Positions 11,812 through 20,046 of a stretch of 21,635 nucleotides of DNA are shown here, one piece after another. The stretch spans positions 1 through 21,635 of the IMG/VR virus record IMGVR_UViG_3300028615_000107; one strand, 5' to 3'. The stretch's first letter is position 1. Every line of letters starts with the position of its first letter. The notes under the pieces are model-generated. The model saw only the letters and a list, made by a program, of their open reading frames with translations, was not told the origin of the DNA and did no database searches. The position numbers were made by a program, and so were the translations under genes. The DNA is from a virus.

Positions 11812-13812
11812 GTGCCGACTTCAAGAGTAAATAGAGTTAGCAAAATCCAAAAGGATTTTACACCAACAGTTAAGGAAATCAAATATCTCAGCAAAACCTT
11901 TCCAGAGTTTCGCCGAGATTTGATTGAGTTTGCGAAAGTATATTTCCCAAACACATATGCAGACTTTAACGAAACTTCGCCGGGCATGATGTTCATCGAA
12001 ATGGCGTCATATATCGGTGATGTTTTGAGTTATTATATTGATACGCAGTATCGTGAGAATCTTCTTACACATGCAACTGAACGCTCGAATATTCTGAATA
12101 TTGCACAGTCATTCGGATTCAAGCCAAAACCAGCCGGCGCCGCAAATACAACCCTTGATGTATATCAGCTTTGTCCATCGTCAGGAAGTGGTGGCCAGTA
12201 TATTGATGACCGATATTTACTTCTCATTGCTCCAAATGCGAAATTTACATCAACTGCTTTTGGAGAGGTAGACTTCCGCAATCCACAAGCAATTGATTTT
12301 CGTGATCCAATTGGTCGTTCAGAAACCGTATTCTCAGTAGATGCAAATAATGTTCCGCTGACATATCTTGTTAAGAAAAGAGCAAAAGTGTCAGCCGGAA
12401 CAATCAAAACAATCACAAGAACCTTTGGCGAACCGACGAAATTCAGCAAGATTAGATTGCCGGAAGCAAACGTTCTTGGTGTTATTAGCATAACTGACTC
12501 AAACGGAAATCTGTGGTCAGAAGTTGATTATTTGGCTCAAGATATCGTAATTGACGAAACGGAGCTGACTCAATATCAATTTAATGAAGCTATAGCTGAA
12601 CAAACAGGAAGTGATACTACCCCTGTTCCACCAAAGATGTTGCAGTTTAGAACGGAACCGCTTCGTTATGCAACTCGCTATAATGAAGATTTTCAGTTGG
12701 AAGTTATATTTGGTTCAGGCGTAGTTGATGATAATAATGAGAACGTCACATTAGATGTGACAAAAATTGCGAGTTCAGAATTTACAACTCGTCAGTCAAG
12801 CACGAGCGTTGACCCCGCTGACTTTTTGGCAAATTCCACTTTCGGCCGAGCACCAGCAAACACCACGTTAACCATTACTTATGTTGTTGGAGGCGGAATT
12901 GAAAGCAATGTTCCGGCTGGAACGATAACCCGAGTCAGCAATGTTAATGTGTTAAACACATCGGATGCATTTACTACAGCTGCAGAAAAGGCACTATTTT
13001 CAGATACTATTACATCAATTGCTTGTAATAATGTTGAGTCAGCAACAGGTGGCCGCGGTGCCGAAAGCGTTGAAGAAATCCGTCAGAACGCTTTTGCATT
13101 TTTCAATGCTCAAAATCGTGTCGTCACCGCCGAAGATTATGTAGTCCGTTCTTACGCGATGCCGCCACAATTTGGTTCGGTTTCAAAGGCATTTGTATTG
13201 AGTGACGACCAGCTACAGCTTATTGAAGAAGCAGAAGCTGGCACCGGCGGAATTCCAAGTGACGCTAGACTAGTATCCGAAGAAGCGCAAGAAAACCAAG
13301 TCAATCTGTATGTTCTTGGATATGACCAGAACAAGATTGTTCGTCGTTTGAATTCCGCAACAAAAGATAACTTGAAGCGATATCTCTCTCGTTACGCTAT
13401 GGTTAATGATTTGATTGTCATTCACGATGCATTTGTGGTTAATATTGGAGTTGAGTTTAGAGTCGCTGCCTTTAAGAATTACAATCTTAACGATGTTCTT
13501 GCGCGTTGCATTGATTCCGTCAAAGACTTTTTTGATATTGACAAGTGGCAGATAAATCAGCCGATTGTTGTGAGTGACCTTTATACGACACTTGCTCAAA
13601 TCGATGGAGTCAAGAGTGTTCTCAGACTTAGAATATTCAACAAGTATGCTGCTACCCACGGCACGGCTTATGAGCCGTATCGTTATGATATTGACACGAT
13701 GGCAACAATTAGAACTGACGACGAATGGGGAATCATTTATCCGTCAATCGATCCGATGATTTTTGAAATGAGATTCCCCGATCAAGACATCGTTGGTTCG
13801 GCCGTATTGTGA
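11812..13812 (+). CDS. 6: Baseplate wedge protein gp6
   Basis: A 666-residue gp6/gpJ-like baseplate protein, close in length to T4 gp6 (660). It forms the ring that holds the wedges together and changes shape on contraction. Diagnostic is the N-terminal segment FNETSPGMMFIEMASYIGDV (about residues 52-71) followed by LSYYIDTQYREN and the FGFKP turn. Also typical is AESVEEIRQNAFAFFNAQNR with VVTAEDYVV near residue 430. The C-terminal domain (VVSDLYTTLAQIDGVKSV) is like the gpJ end. The start is GTG 11812 with AGGAG (11801-11805) six bases upstream. No interruption is visible. Confidence 0.95.
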   Translation: MPTSRVNRVSKIQKDFTPTVKEIKYLSKTFPEFRRDLIEFAKVYFPNTYADFNETSPGMMFIEMASYIGDVLSYYIDTQYRENLLTHATERSNILNIAQSFGFKPKPAGAANTTLDVYQLCPSSGSGGQYIDDRYLLLIAPNAKFTSTAFGEVDFRNPQAIDFRDPIGRSETVFSVDANNVPLTYLVKKRAKVSAGTIKTITRTFGEPTKFSKIRLPEANVLGVISITDSNGNLWSEVDYLAQDIVIDETELTQYQFNEAIAEQTGSDTTPVPPKMLQFRTEPLRYATRYNEDFQLEVIFGSGVVDDNNENVTLDVTKIASSEFTTRQSSTSVDPADFLANSTFGRAPANTTLTITYVVGGGIESNVPAGTITRVSNVNVLNTSDAFTTAAEKALFSDTITSIACNNVESATGGRGAESVEEIRQNAFAFFNAQNRVVTAEDYVVRSYAMPPQFGSVSKAFVLSDDQLQLIEEAEAGTGGIPSDARLVSEEAQENQVNLYVLGYDQNKIVRRLNSATKDNLKRYLSRYAMVNDLIVIHDAFVVNIGVEFRVAAFKNYNLNDVLARCIDSVKDFFDIDKWQINQPIVVSDLYTTLAQIDGVKSVLRLRIFNKYAATHGTAYEPYRYDIDTMATIRTDDEWGIIYPSIDPMIFEMRFPDQDIVGSAVL

Positions 13813-13822
13813 GGATTGACTA

Positions 13823-14935
13823 ATGCCTAGACGATTTATTACACCGTCACAAGATGTGACAATTTATCAAGAATATCCTAGACGAAATACTGGTAAGGAT
13901 GAGGTAATTGAAGTTGGTAAGGATGATACAGGAGCATTTATCATTCGCGGACTTCTTCAATTTGACTTGACAACTTATTCAGCAAGTTTAGCTAGTGGAG
14001 ACATTGCGGCCAACGCCGACTTTTATCTCAACCTTCGTTTAGCAAAGGCTTATAGCCTTCAGACTAGCCAACAGGTTGAGTTTTATATGGTCAGTCAGAG
14101 TTGGGAAGAGGGCACCGGATATTTTGCACAAGACATCAAAAATCCGAAAGATGGCGCGGATTGGCAATTCCGCGTCAACACAGATCAAGTTGTTGTATCC
14201 GAATCCCTTACAGCATCAGTTGGTAAGTGGGGTGGTGATCCGTTTAACCCTATAACCGGATCAACGTGGTGGAGTGGTTCGGGAGTCGGAAAGCCAAGCG
14301 CATCAGTTACATTTGGAGATCCGCCAGAGGATGTTCGTGTTGATGTAACCGCGTTTATTCGTGATTGGGTTTCTGGCTCAACGGCAAACAATGGATTTGT
14401 TATTAAATATCCTATTGCAGACGAGATTAACGGAAACGTCAAATCGGTCCTTCGGTTTTTCTCAGGCGATACTCATACGATATATCCGCCTACGCTTGAA
14501 GCGTTTTGGAATAACCAAGTAATTAAAACTAGAGTTGGCAATTTCCAAGTTTTAAATTCTGCTCCTGATGAGTTTGAATTGTTTGTTAGAAATATGCCGG
14601 GAGAAATGGCAACAGGATCAGTTTATCGACTTCGGTTTGGAGTAAGAGATTTGTATCCAATTAAGTCATTTACAGATTCAAATCGATTTGAGAACAAATA
14701 TTTCCTTCCAAGTGGATCATATCTTGGCGTCAAAGATGCAAGTAATGGAGACTTTATTGTTCCATTTGATTCTGGCTCCTTGTTGAGTGCGGATACGACA
14801 AGCAGTTATTTTGACTTGAAAATTGAGAATATGTTTATCAATCGAACATACGAAATTTACGTCAAAGTAGATAAGAGTTGGGGCACAGAAGTATACAACA
14901 CCGGCCATCGGTTTAAAGTAGTAAGAGGATACTAA
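13823..14935 (+). CDS. Structural protein with DNRLRE/CBM-like beta domain
   Basis: A 370-residue protein. Residues about 5-230 follow the layout of DNRLRE or CBM96-like domains: IIRGLLQFDL, then FYLNLRLAKA, a Trp-rich middle with SWEEGTGYF and TWWSGSG, then VRVDVTAFIRDWVSGS and NNGFVIKYP. The C-terminal part (about 240-370) is another beta domain ending YEIYVKVDKSWGTE. Such domains occur as carbohydrate-binding or decorating modules. Placed directly after gp6, it is probably a peripheral baseplate or tail component, possibly binding surface glycans; this is inference. A GAGG lies about ten bases before the ATG. Confidence 0.82.
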   Translation: MPRRFITPSQDVTIYQEYPRRNTGKDEVIEVGKDDTGAFIIRGLLQFDLTTYSASLASGDIAANADFYLNLRLAKAYSLQTSQQVEFYMVSQSWEEGTGYFAQDIKNPKDGADWQFRVNTDQVVVSESLTASVGKWGGDPFNPITGSTWWSGSGVGKPSASVTFGDPPEDVRVDVTAFIRDWVSGSTANNGFVIKYPIADEINGNVKSVLRFFSGDTHTIYPPTLEAFWNNQVIKTRVGNFQVLNSAPDEFELFVRNMPGEMATGSVYRLRFGVRDLYPIKSFTDSNRFENKYFLPSGSYLGVKDASNGDFIVPFDSGSLLSADTTSSYFDLKIENMFINRTYEIYVKVDKSWGTEVYNTGHRFKVVRGY

Positions 14936-14936
14936 T

Positions 14937-15302
14937 ATGGCAGAACCAGAAAACACTAAAACTCCAAATCCGATAAATTCTCGCGTCATTATTGTTGACC
15001 GATTTTTAGACGGAGAAGAGGCTGATTATATCCAGTTTGTTCTTGATGAGGGATTGCGCGAACGCGCCCTCAACGAACTCAACATCGTTGAAAATCGGAC
15101 ATCAGGTTCGGTTTTGCTTTTACGAGACAACGCAAACTTTCTCACGGTTGAAGTGCCGGACACAGATGTAACAGGTTCAGCACGAGAGGATACTTTGAAT
15201 GCTATTGTTAGGCATTGGTCAACAACGCCGGGAATCAACTACAAACTTTCACGAAAACTTACCGAATCTGTTATTGATAAGGAAATCACAGAGCTACTCT
15301 AA
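14937..15302 (+). CDS. Hypothetical virion or baseplate protein, 121 aa
   Basis: A small mixed alpha/beta protein with no recognised domain. Features are a Pro/Asn-rich start, DRFLDGEEADYIQFVL, a central strand pair (SGSVLLLRDNANFLTVEVPD) and a helical end. It starts two bases after the preceding stop and its own stop overlaps the next ATG (TAATG), so it is in the structural operon. A role as a baseplate component is inferred from position only. Confidence 0.8.
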   Translation: MAEPENTKTPNPINSRVIIVDRFLDGEEADYIQFVLDEGLRERALNELNIVENRTSGSVLLLRDNANFLTVEVPDTDVTGSAREDTLNAIVRHWSTTPGINYKLSRKLTESVIDKEITELL

Positions 15303-16300
15303 TGCCAAGACGAGAAAATTACGGACAAAGATTAACGAAAACTTGGGGCTTCCGCCCTCGGCGCATTGATAATCGAGATTGGGATCTTATTGCTCTCCGC
15401 GACGACAACGGCAACCCAATTTTTGAGGATGTGACCTTTGGCACATCTGAGAGAGATATATTAGAAATCTGGATTTACGATGACGCAAATCAGATTGTTG
15501 CTCACACAAACCTACATCCATCAGATGAAGCTTTGCGGCTGACGCGATATCAGCAAGCTCCTACAGATGCAGGAGTTGGCGTTGGTCAAGATGAAACGCC
15601 AGATATGATTGAGATTGACTGGCCGCTCGTCATATCTCGACTCAATCTGCCGGAAGGCCGATTCTTTGCCACAATCAACTTTTTCAGAGATGAGGTTGGC
15701 AGCGAAACTCGTATCAACAATCCTGATAAGCCGGGCAACAAACTATTCATTAGCGACATTTCTCCATCACGCACAGAACTTCGCCTTGAACCAGCTCAGC
15801 AAAACAACCAACTTGCACGTCAAATTCGTGAATTTGCACAGCCAAGTGTTCCGCCGTTTGTTGCTCAAGCATTGACAGATCAGCTTTTTGCTCACGCAAG
15901 CGTGACTTCCAGTTTTGTTGATGGAGAACCTACGAATATCGATCCTGCTAAATCAATTACGCAAACATTTAGTGTAGATGCAAAGAACACAAATCGTTCA
16001 GTAGCAGATCGTGTATCTGACGGTTCTCGTAGATTTGACTCAACTATTAATGAGAAAATTGAGAGAGCCGGATTGAGAAGTGATTGGCTGTCATTTTTGA
16101 GTGATGCCCGGCTCACAATACGAAACAAGATTATCAATAAGCTTCAAGAAAAGCTGAATCGTGGTGATACTTTCATTCGTGAGAGAGAATTTCAGAGATT
16201 AGTAAATCAATCGATTGATGAAGCATTGAAAGAGTTGCAATCGACAATTGAGAGTGATCCTATTAGTGGTCGAATTTCTCTTGTTAATCAAGGAGATTAA
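15302..16300 (+). CDS. Putative baseplate or tail structural protein, 332 aa
   Basis: The N-terminal half is a beta domain (about residues 40-165) that includes EIWIYDDANQIVAHTNL, a strand-rich EGRFFATINFFRDEVG and the sentence-like motif FISDISPSRTELRL. I recall that motif from many large tail and fibre proteins of T4-like aquatic phages. The C-terminal half is helical and basic (EKIERAGLRSDWLSFL, RLTIRNKIINKLQEKLNRGD). There is no T4 gene I can equate with it with confidence. ATG overlaps the previous stop. Confidence 0.82.
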   Translation: MPRRENYGQRLTKTWGFRPRRIDNRDWDLIALRDDNGNPIFEDVTFGTSERDILEIWIYDDANQIVAHTNLHPSDEALRLTRYQQAPTDAGVGVGQDETPDMIEIDWPLVISRLNLPEGRFFATINFFRDEVGSETRINNPDKPGNKLFISDISPSRTELRLEPAQQNNQLARQIREFAQPSVPPFVAQALTDQLFAHASVTSSFVDGEPTNIDPAKSITQTFSVDAKNTNRSVADRVSDGSRRFDSTINEKIERAGLRSDWLSFLSDARLTIRNKIINKLQEKLNRGDTFIREREFQRLVNQSIDEALKELQSTIESDPISGRISLVNQGD

Positions 16301-16302
16301 TA

Positions 16303-17685
16303 GTGGTTGTTGTAGATTCTAATGAACCAGTAATTCGTGAGGAGTTTGAGGACGATCGTCCTGTTATTGTTCCTGATGGAGACAGCGAAGTAGATTGTTG
16401 GATTCGGGAGCAAGACGGCATCTCAACAACTCTTTGTGCTCAAGAAACCTTTGAAAATGATACATGGACATTTTCAGATTCGGTGCCACAAAGTTTTGGA
16501 GTAATTTGGAAGAGAACATATAATATTACAGAAGCAGGACTGTATACATTCAGTTTTAGCACCAATTTTGGCACCAGATATATCATCACCGATCCAGATG
16601 GAAATGTAATAGCATCTGAATTTGGCGTTTCTGAGAAATCAATAGAAATTGAGCTAACTACAGGCCAAAATCGATTTTTGATTTTTGGATTGGCTTCTCG
16701 TTCTCCACAACTAAACTTGGAAACCGAGCTTCGGTTTTTAGGAAATCTTGCTGATTCCCTATTATTCCAAGCAGCAGTTTTCGTTCCAGATTTGTTTAAT
16801 GTAATAGAACGCACGGTTGAACAAAACTCTCCCGCAGAGTTGCGCCCGCAAGTTATTGGTGTTTTCAATCGAGCAGAAAATATGGAGCTGGTTATTTCTT
16901 GGGATTTGCCCCAAGGTGTATTTATGCGTTTGCCTGTCGAAGATGGAGCACATACAATCAATACTATTAACATTGCTCCAAGAGAGGAAGAGAAATTCGT
17001 TCTGGATTTTGAGGAATCTGCGTTGACGCAACTGGAAGCAGGAACCTATGAGGGAAATGTAGAAATCCGACTCTCCGCCGGTGAAATTAACCTACGTCCA
17101 GATGATGAGGGAGTAGTAATTGGCCCGCCGCCAGATGATATGCTGACAGAACCGATTATGGATGAACAGCCAATAATAGTGGAGCCGGAAGAACCACCAG
17201 CTCCGCCGACAGGAAGTGATGAGGAAATTATCGTGCCGCCGCCACCGCCGCCGGAGCCAGTTCTTTCAGTTGCATTTACAGAGACAGAACCGCTAGTATC
17301 AGATACGGAGAAGTTTGCAGCAGGCCAATTCAGTTTACGAATTGACAACGATGATCCAACCAAGTATACCTACTTGTGGGATTTTGATGTAAACGATGTT
17401 AGTTTGGTTCGTGGTTCGGTGACAGCTATAAATCCGTCAGCTGCTTGGCAGATGACTTCGGCAGATTTAGCAGAGATTGAAGCAGGTGGCGCAGCAACTC
17501 GTGAAGTTTCTGTCACAGCAACCAAGGGAAGCACAGTTTTGCAGGAAACGCTTGTGATACAATTAGACGATCCTAGATTACTTGATGTTGAAGATCCTAT
17601 TGAACCGCCGCCACCGCCACCACCCGATGATGGCGGCAGTGACCCGATTGGATTTAAAGATTTAGGTGACAAACAAATTTTGTAG
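16303..17685 (+). CDS. Structural protein with Ig/PKD-like domains and two polyproline linkers
   Basis: A 460-residue protein starting at GTG 16303, with AGGAG (16291-16295) seven bases before it. An N-terminal beta sandwich (about 40-145; YNITEAGLYTFSFSTNFG) is followed by a second beta domain to about residue 270. Then come a Pro/Glu linker with six consecutive prolines (17236-17253), a PKD-like domain (about 320-425; TYLWDFDVNDVSLV) and a tail with seven consecutive prolines (17605-17625). It looks like an extended, multi-domain virion protein. The polyproline runs would need elongation factor P for efficient translation. No T4 counterpart recognised. Confidence 0.83.
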   Translation: MVVVDSNEPVIREEFEDDRPVIVPDGDSEVDCWIREQDGISTTLCAQETFENDTWTFSDSVPQSFGVIWKRTYNITEAGLYTFSFSTNFGTRYIITDPDGNVIASEFGVSEKSIEIELTTGQNRFLIFGLASRSPQLNLETELRFLGNLADSLLFQAAVFVPDLFNVIERTVEQNSPAELRPQVIGVFNRAENMELVISWDLPQGVFMRLPVEDGAHTINTINIAPREEEKFVLDFEESALTQLEAGTYEGNVEIRLSAGEINLRPDDEGVVIGPPPDDMLTEPIMDEQPIIVEPEEPPAPPTGSDEEIIVPPPPPPEPVLSVAFTETEPLVSDTEKFAAGQFSLRIDNDDPTKYTYLWDFDVNDVSLVRGSVTAINPSAAWQMTSADLAEIEAGGAATREVSVTATKGSTVLQETLVIQLDDPRLLDVEDPIEPPPPPPPDDGGSDPIGFKDLGDKQIL

Positions 17686-17695
17686 GAGATAAACT

Positions 17696-19363
17696 TTGGC
17701 AGATTGGTCATTAATACGCAGAGAAACTACGCCAGAAAATACGTTCATCGGCACGGATATTGGTCAGATGTATTGTATTATTCCTGAGGTTGTGCCATTT
17801 GACTTGGGCCGATACGTGTATGAAGTCGGAACCGAACCAGATATTCCAGAGTTTTATTTGTCTCTTCAAAATTTCTGTTATGATAAAGCATTAGAAGTGA
17901 CAGTGAAAGCACCGCCATTTGTGCGTGTCTTTTCCAAAGGGACAGATATTGAACTTGATGTGTTCCGAATCGTTCCGCGAAATCCAGATTTTGATGTAGG
18001 AAGTGTGCAAAGACCGCCACTATTTCTTGGACCGCCATCAGATCCAGATCAACCACTTCCGCCTCTACCCGGCGTCCCGCCCGTGTTCGGATTTACGGGA
18101 GCAGATTTGCATGGACTATTTGTAATGAAAGTAGTATTTGATGACCAAAAGGCCATTCAAGATCCAGAGTTTATTCTTGGCCCAATGGCGGATGGCACTT
18201 ATACATTAGAATTCGAATTTACTCCGCTGAATGTAACAGGTCCAGTTTATGTATGGAACAACATTCTATGTCCAGAAGATATCAATGTTATTGAAGATCC
18301 AGATGATATCGGTGACGATGGAACGGGCGAAGAGCCGCCTGAGCCAGAAGAAGAGGACGATCGTGTCACAATTGTTATTGAAGAAGGTGATACAGGCGGA
18401 GATATTCTCTGGATTGATGGCACTACAGGCAGAATATGGAATAATGATGATAGGGGAGCAGAAAACTACCGTGAATTGCCAGATGATTGGGTTTCGCTTG
18501 GTGGCATGATGTTCCCGCCAGATATACCACTTACGCCGTGCATTGAGCAGCTATTACGAATAGTAGATCGTAGAAACGATGTTCCGCCGCTCGGTCATAC
18601 ACGCCGTGGGTTCCAACTCGATCCTTGGGATTTCTTGGCAGGACCATTTACAGCAGACAATCAGGATGAATTTACATTCCGCATTACAGCTCAAACTTGG
18701 GAATGTGTGATTGGAGATATTGGAAAGGAAGTCAACGACTTCCGCATCCCGCGAGGCGGTTTCCCACGAGTATTTCGTGGACCACCAGAATTTGAGAATG
18801 CGGAGCTTAGACGCAAGATGAGGGATTGGGTAGAGGCCCTTGTAAAACTTGTCCGCCTGCGTCAATTCTTCGTCAATGGCGGCACCTTTGATGAGAGTCA
18901 ACAGTCTAATCAAATCAATAGAGAGTATGGTCGGCTGGTTGAGGAGTTTATGCCGCCTCCACTTGCACGTCAAAGAGTAGGCGGCGTGTTTCGTCTAATT
19001 CCACAGACAAAGTGGGGAGCATTTGGTGTAGGTAGCCGAATTATTGATTGGGGAGATCATATTGAGAGAGATTCCACACGAGAATTGCTAGCAGTATTGC
19101 GCCGGTCAGTTGACTTAGAAGAGCCTGGAAATGATCAGTTTGTATTTGCTTGGGCGTTTAAGCAGCTGATTGAGTTGCTTGAAGATGGCAAAGAAATCCC
19201 AACAGGCCGCGGAGCTTCTGGCAATCCTGCAATAATGCAAGAAAGAGCAGCTCCATATTCATCAACTGTTGCGTCAATCTTCTACGATATTCAGGAGAAG
19301 GGAGAAGGAGATGTTCCTGAGTTGCCGGGTCCATATGAAACTGAAGAAGATGAGGAAGCTTAA
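17696..19363 (+). CDS. Large hypothetical structural protein, 555 aa
   Basis: No recognised family. The start is TTG 17696, supported by AGGAG (17684-17688) seven bases upstream; the first possible ATG would lose conserved-looking N-terminal sequence. Residues 1-200 are a beta-rich domain with a Pro-rich loop (PPSDPDQPLPPLPGVPP). An acidic linker with many Asp, Glu and Pro follows (about 205-225), then a short Trp-containing strand pair (DILWIDGTTGRIWNND). The C-terminal 280 residues are mixed and helix-rich (RRKMRDWVEALVKLVRLRQF). Its place between other structural genes makes it a probable baseplate or tail-fibre-base protein. Confidence 0.82.
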   Translation: MADWSLIRRETTPENTFIGTDIGQMYCIIPEVVPFDLGRYVYEVGTEPDIPEFYLSLQNFCYDKALEVTVKAPPFVRVFSKGTDIELDVFRIVPRNPDFDVGSVQRPPLFLGPPSDPDQPLPPLPGVPPVFGFTGADLHGLFVMKVVFDDQKAIQDPEFILGPMADGTYTLEFEFTPLNVTGPVYVWNNILCPEDINVIEDPDDIGDDGTGEEPPEPEEEDDRVTIVIEEGDTGGDILWIDGTTGRIWNNDDRGAENYRELPDDWVSLGGMMFPPDIPLTPCIEQLLRIVDRRNDVPPLGHTRRGFQLDPWDFLAGPFTADNQDEFTFRITAQTWECVIGDIGKEVNDFRIPRGGFPRVFRGPPEFENAELRRKMRDWVEALVKLVRLRQFFVNGGTFDESQQSNQINREYGRLVEEFMPPPLARQRVGGVFRLIPQTKWGAFGVGSRIIDWGDHIERDSTRELLAVLRRSVDLEEPGNDQFVFAWAFKQLIELLEDGKEIPTGRGASGNPAIMQERAAPYSSTVASIFYDIQEKGEGDVPELPGPYETEEDEEA

Positions 19364-20046
19364 TGCCAAACGGTATTACACCACCTGACATAACCTTTAA
19401 CGCATACGGCTTACGCTTGAATGTAACGCCGGGTATACCGGAGTTTGCGCCTCATTCTAAACTTTACGACCTAAATCTTGTTGTCCGCCCGATTAGAGTT
19501 GAGTTGGAAAGAGCATTTCGCCAGCTTAGCCGCGAGTTGCTCGAAGGTTCTATCGAGTCGTTCTTTGATGATGACCGCGAGCTCCGAACGCTTCTCAACT
19601 TTGGAGATGACCGACAGGTACTTCTCACAAACTGGATGCTTGACCCGAACAATCGTGACCGAAACGCGATTCTCGTCAAGCTCTATGAACCACTTCCAGC
19701 CGGCTTTTCTCGCCGTGATCAGCTGTGGATTAGCCGAGAGATTACGCCTCCGCTATTGGAGCAGATAAATGTAGTGTTTCGCCCGGCGGCACTTGTTCCA
19801 ATCTACTTGCGACCACGAAACGAAAATCTGGACATCTTTGTCGGTCACGAAGTCAATCAAACTTCGCTCGACACAATTTTCCCATCGGGCGCAGTCAATA
19901 TTCCTTCTGGTTGGCCGCATCCAGATTCGGGCAGCGTAACACTTCAAGAGTCAGCTCTTGAACGACTATACGTTCTGCGGAACTCAACATCGATTATGCT
20001 GCGTGGAGCAACTTCATTCATTTCAGCTCAGCAAAACGACGATTAG
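19363..20046 (+). CDS. Giant LamG-type structural protein, N-terminal part (frame interrupted)
   Basis: The frame carries the N-terminal part of a large structural protein family that I recall from T4-like aquatic phages. Marks are LLNFGDDRQVLLTNWML, ILVKLYEPLPAGF, QLWISREITPPLLEQ and a basic beta segment after it. In that family the sequence then runs on into an ELNIDY...NF..FSSA..RL segment. Here that segment is in the -1 frame from about 19974 on, while this frame continues with unrelated residues to TAG at 20044. Adding one T to the TT at 19973-19974 would restore continuity. The ATG overlaps the previous stop (TAATG). Confidence 0.8.
   Translation: MPNGITPPDITFNAYGLRLNVTPGIPEFAPHSKLYDLNLVVRPIRVELERAFRQLSRELLEGSIESFFDDDRELRTLLNFGDDRQVLLTNWMLDPNNRDRNAILVKLYEPLPAGFSRRDQLWISREITPPLLEQINVVFRPAALVPIYLRPRNENLDIFVGHEVNQTSLDTIFPSGAVNIPSGWPHPDSGSVTLQESALERLYVLRNSTSIMLRGATSFISAQQNDD

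Noticed and set aside
16440-16973. 177-codon open frame on the minus strand
   Set aside because: It lies wholly inside the structural gene at 16303-17685, has no ribosome site and has low-complexity, Ser/Arg-rich composition typical of an antisense shadow.
18554-18973. 139-codon minus-strand open frame
   Set aside because: It is antisense to a well-supported plus-strand gene, and no gene in this window is convincingly on the minus strand.
20031-20040. GCAAAAC as a -1 slippery site for the giant structural gene
   Set aside because: The P-site codon CAA cannot re-pair well with GCA, and the -1 frame already encodes conserved family sequence about 50 bases upstream.
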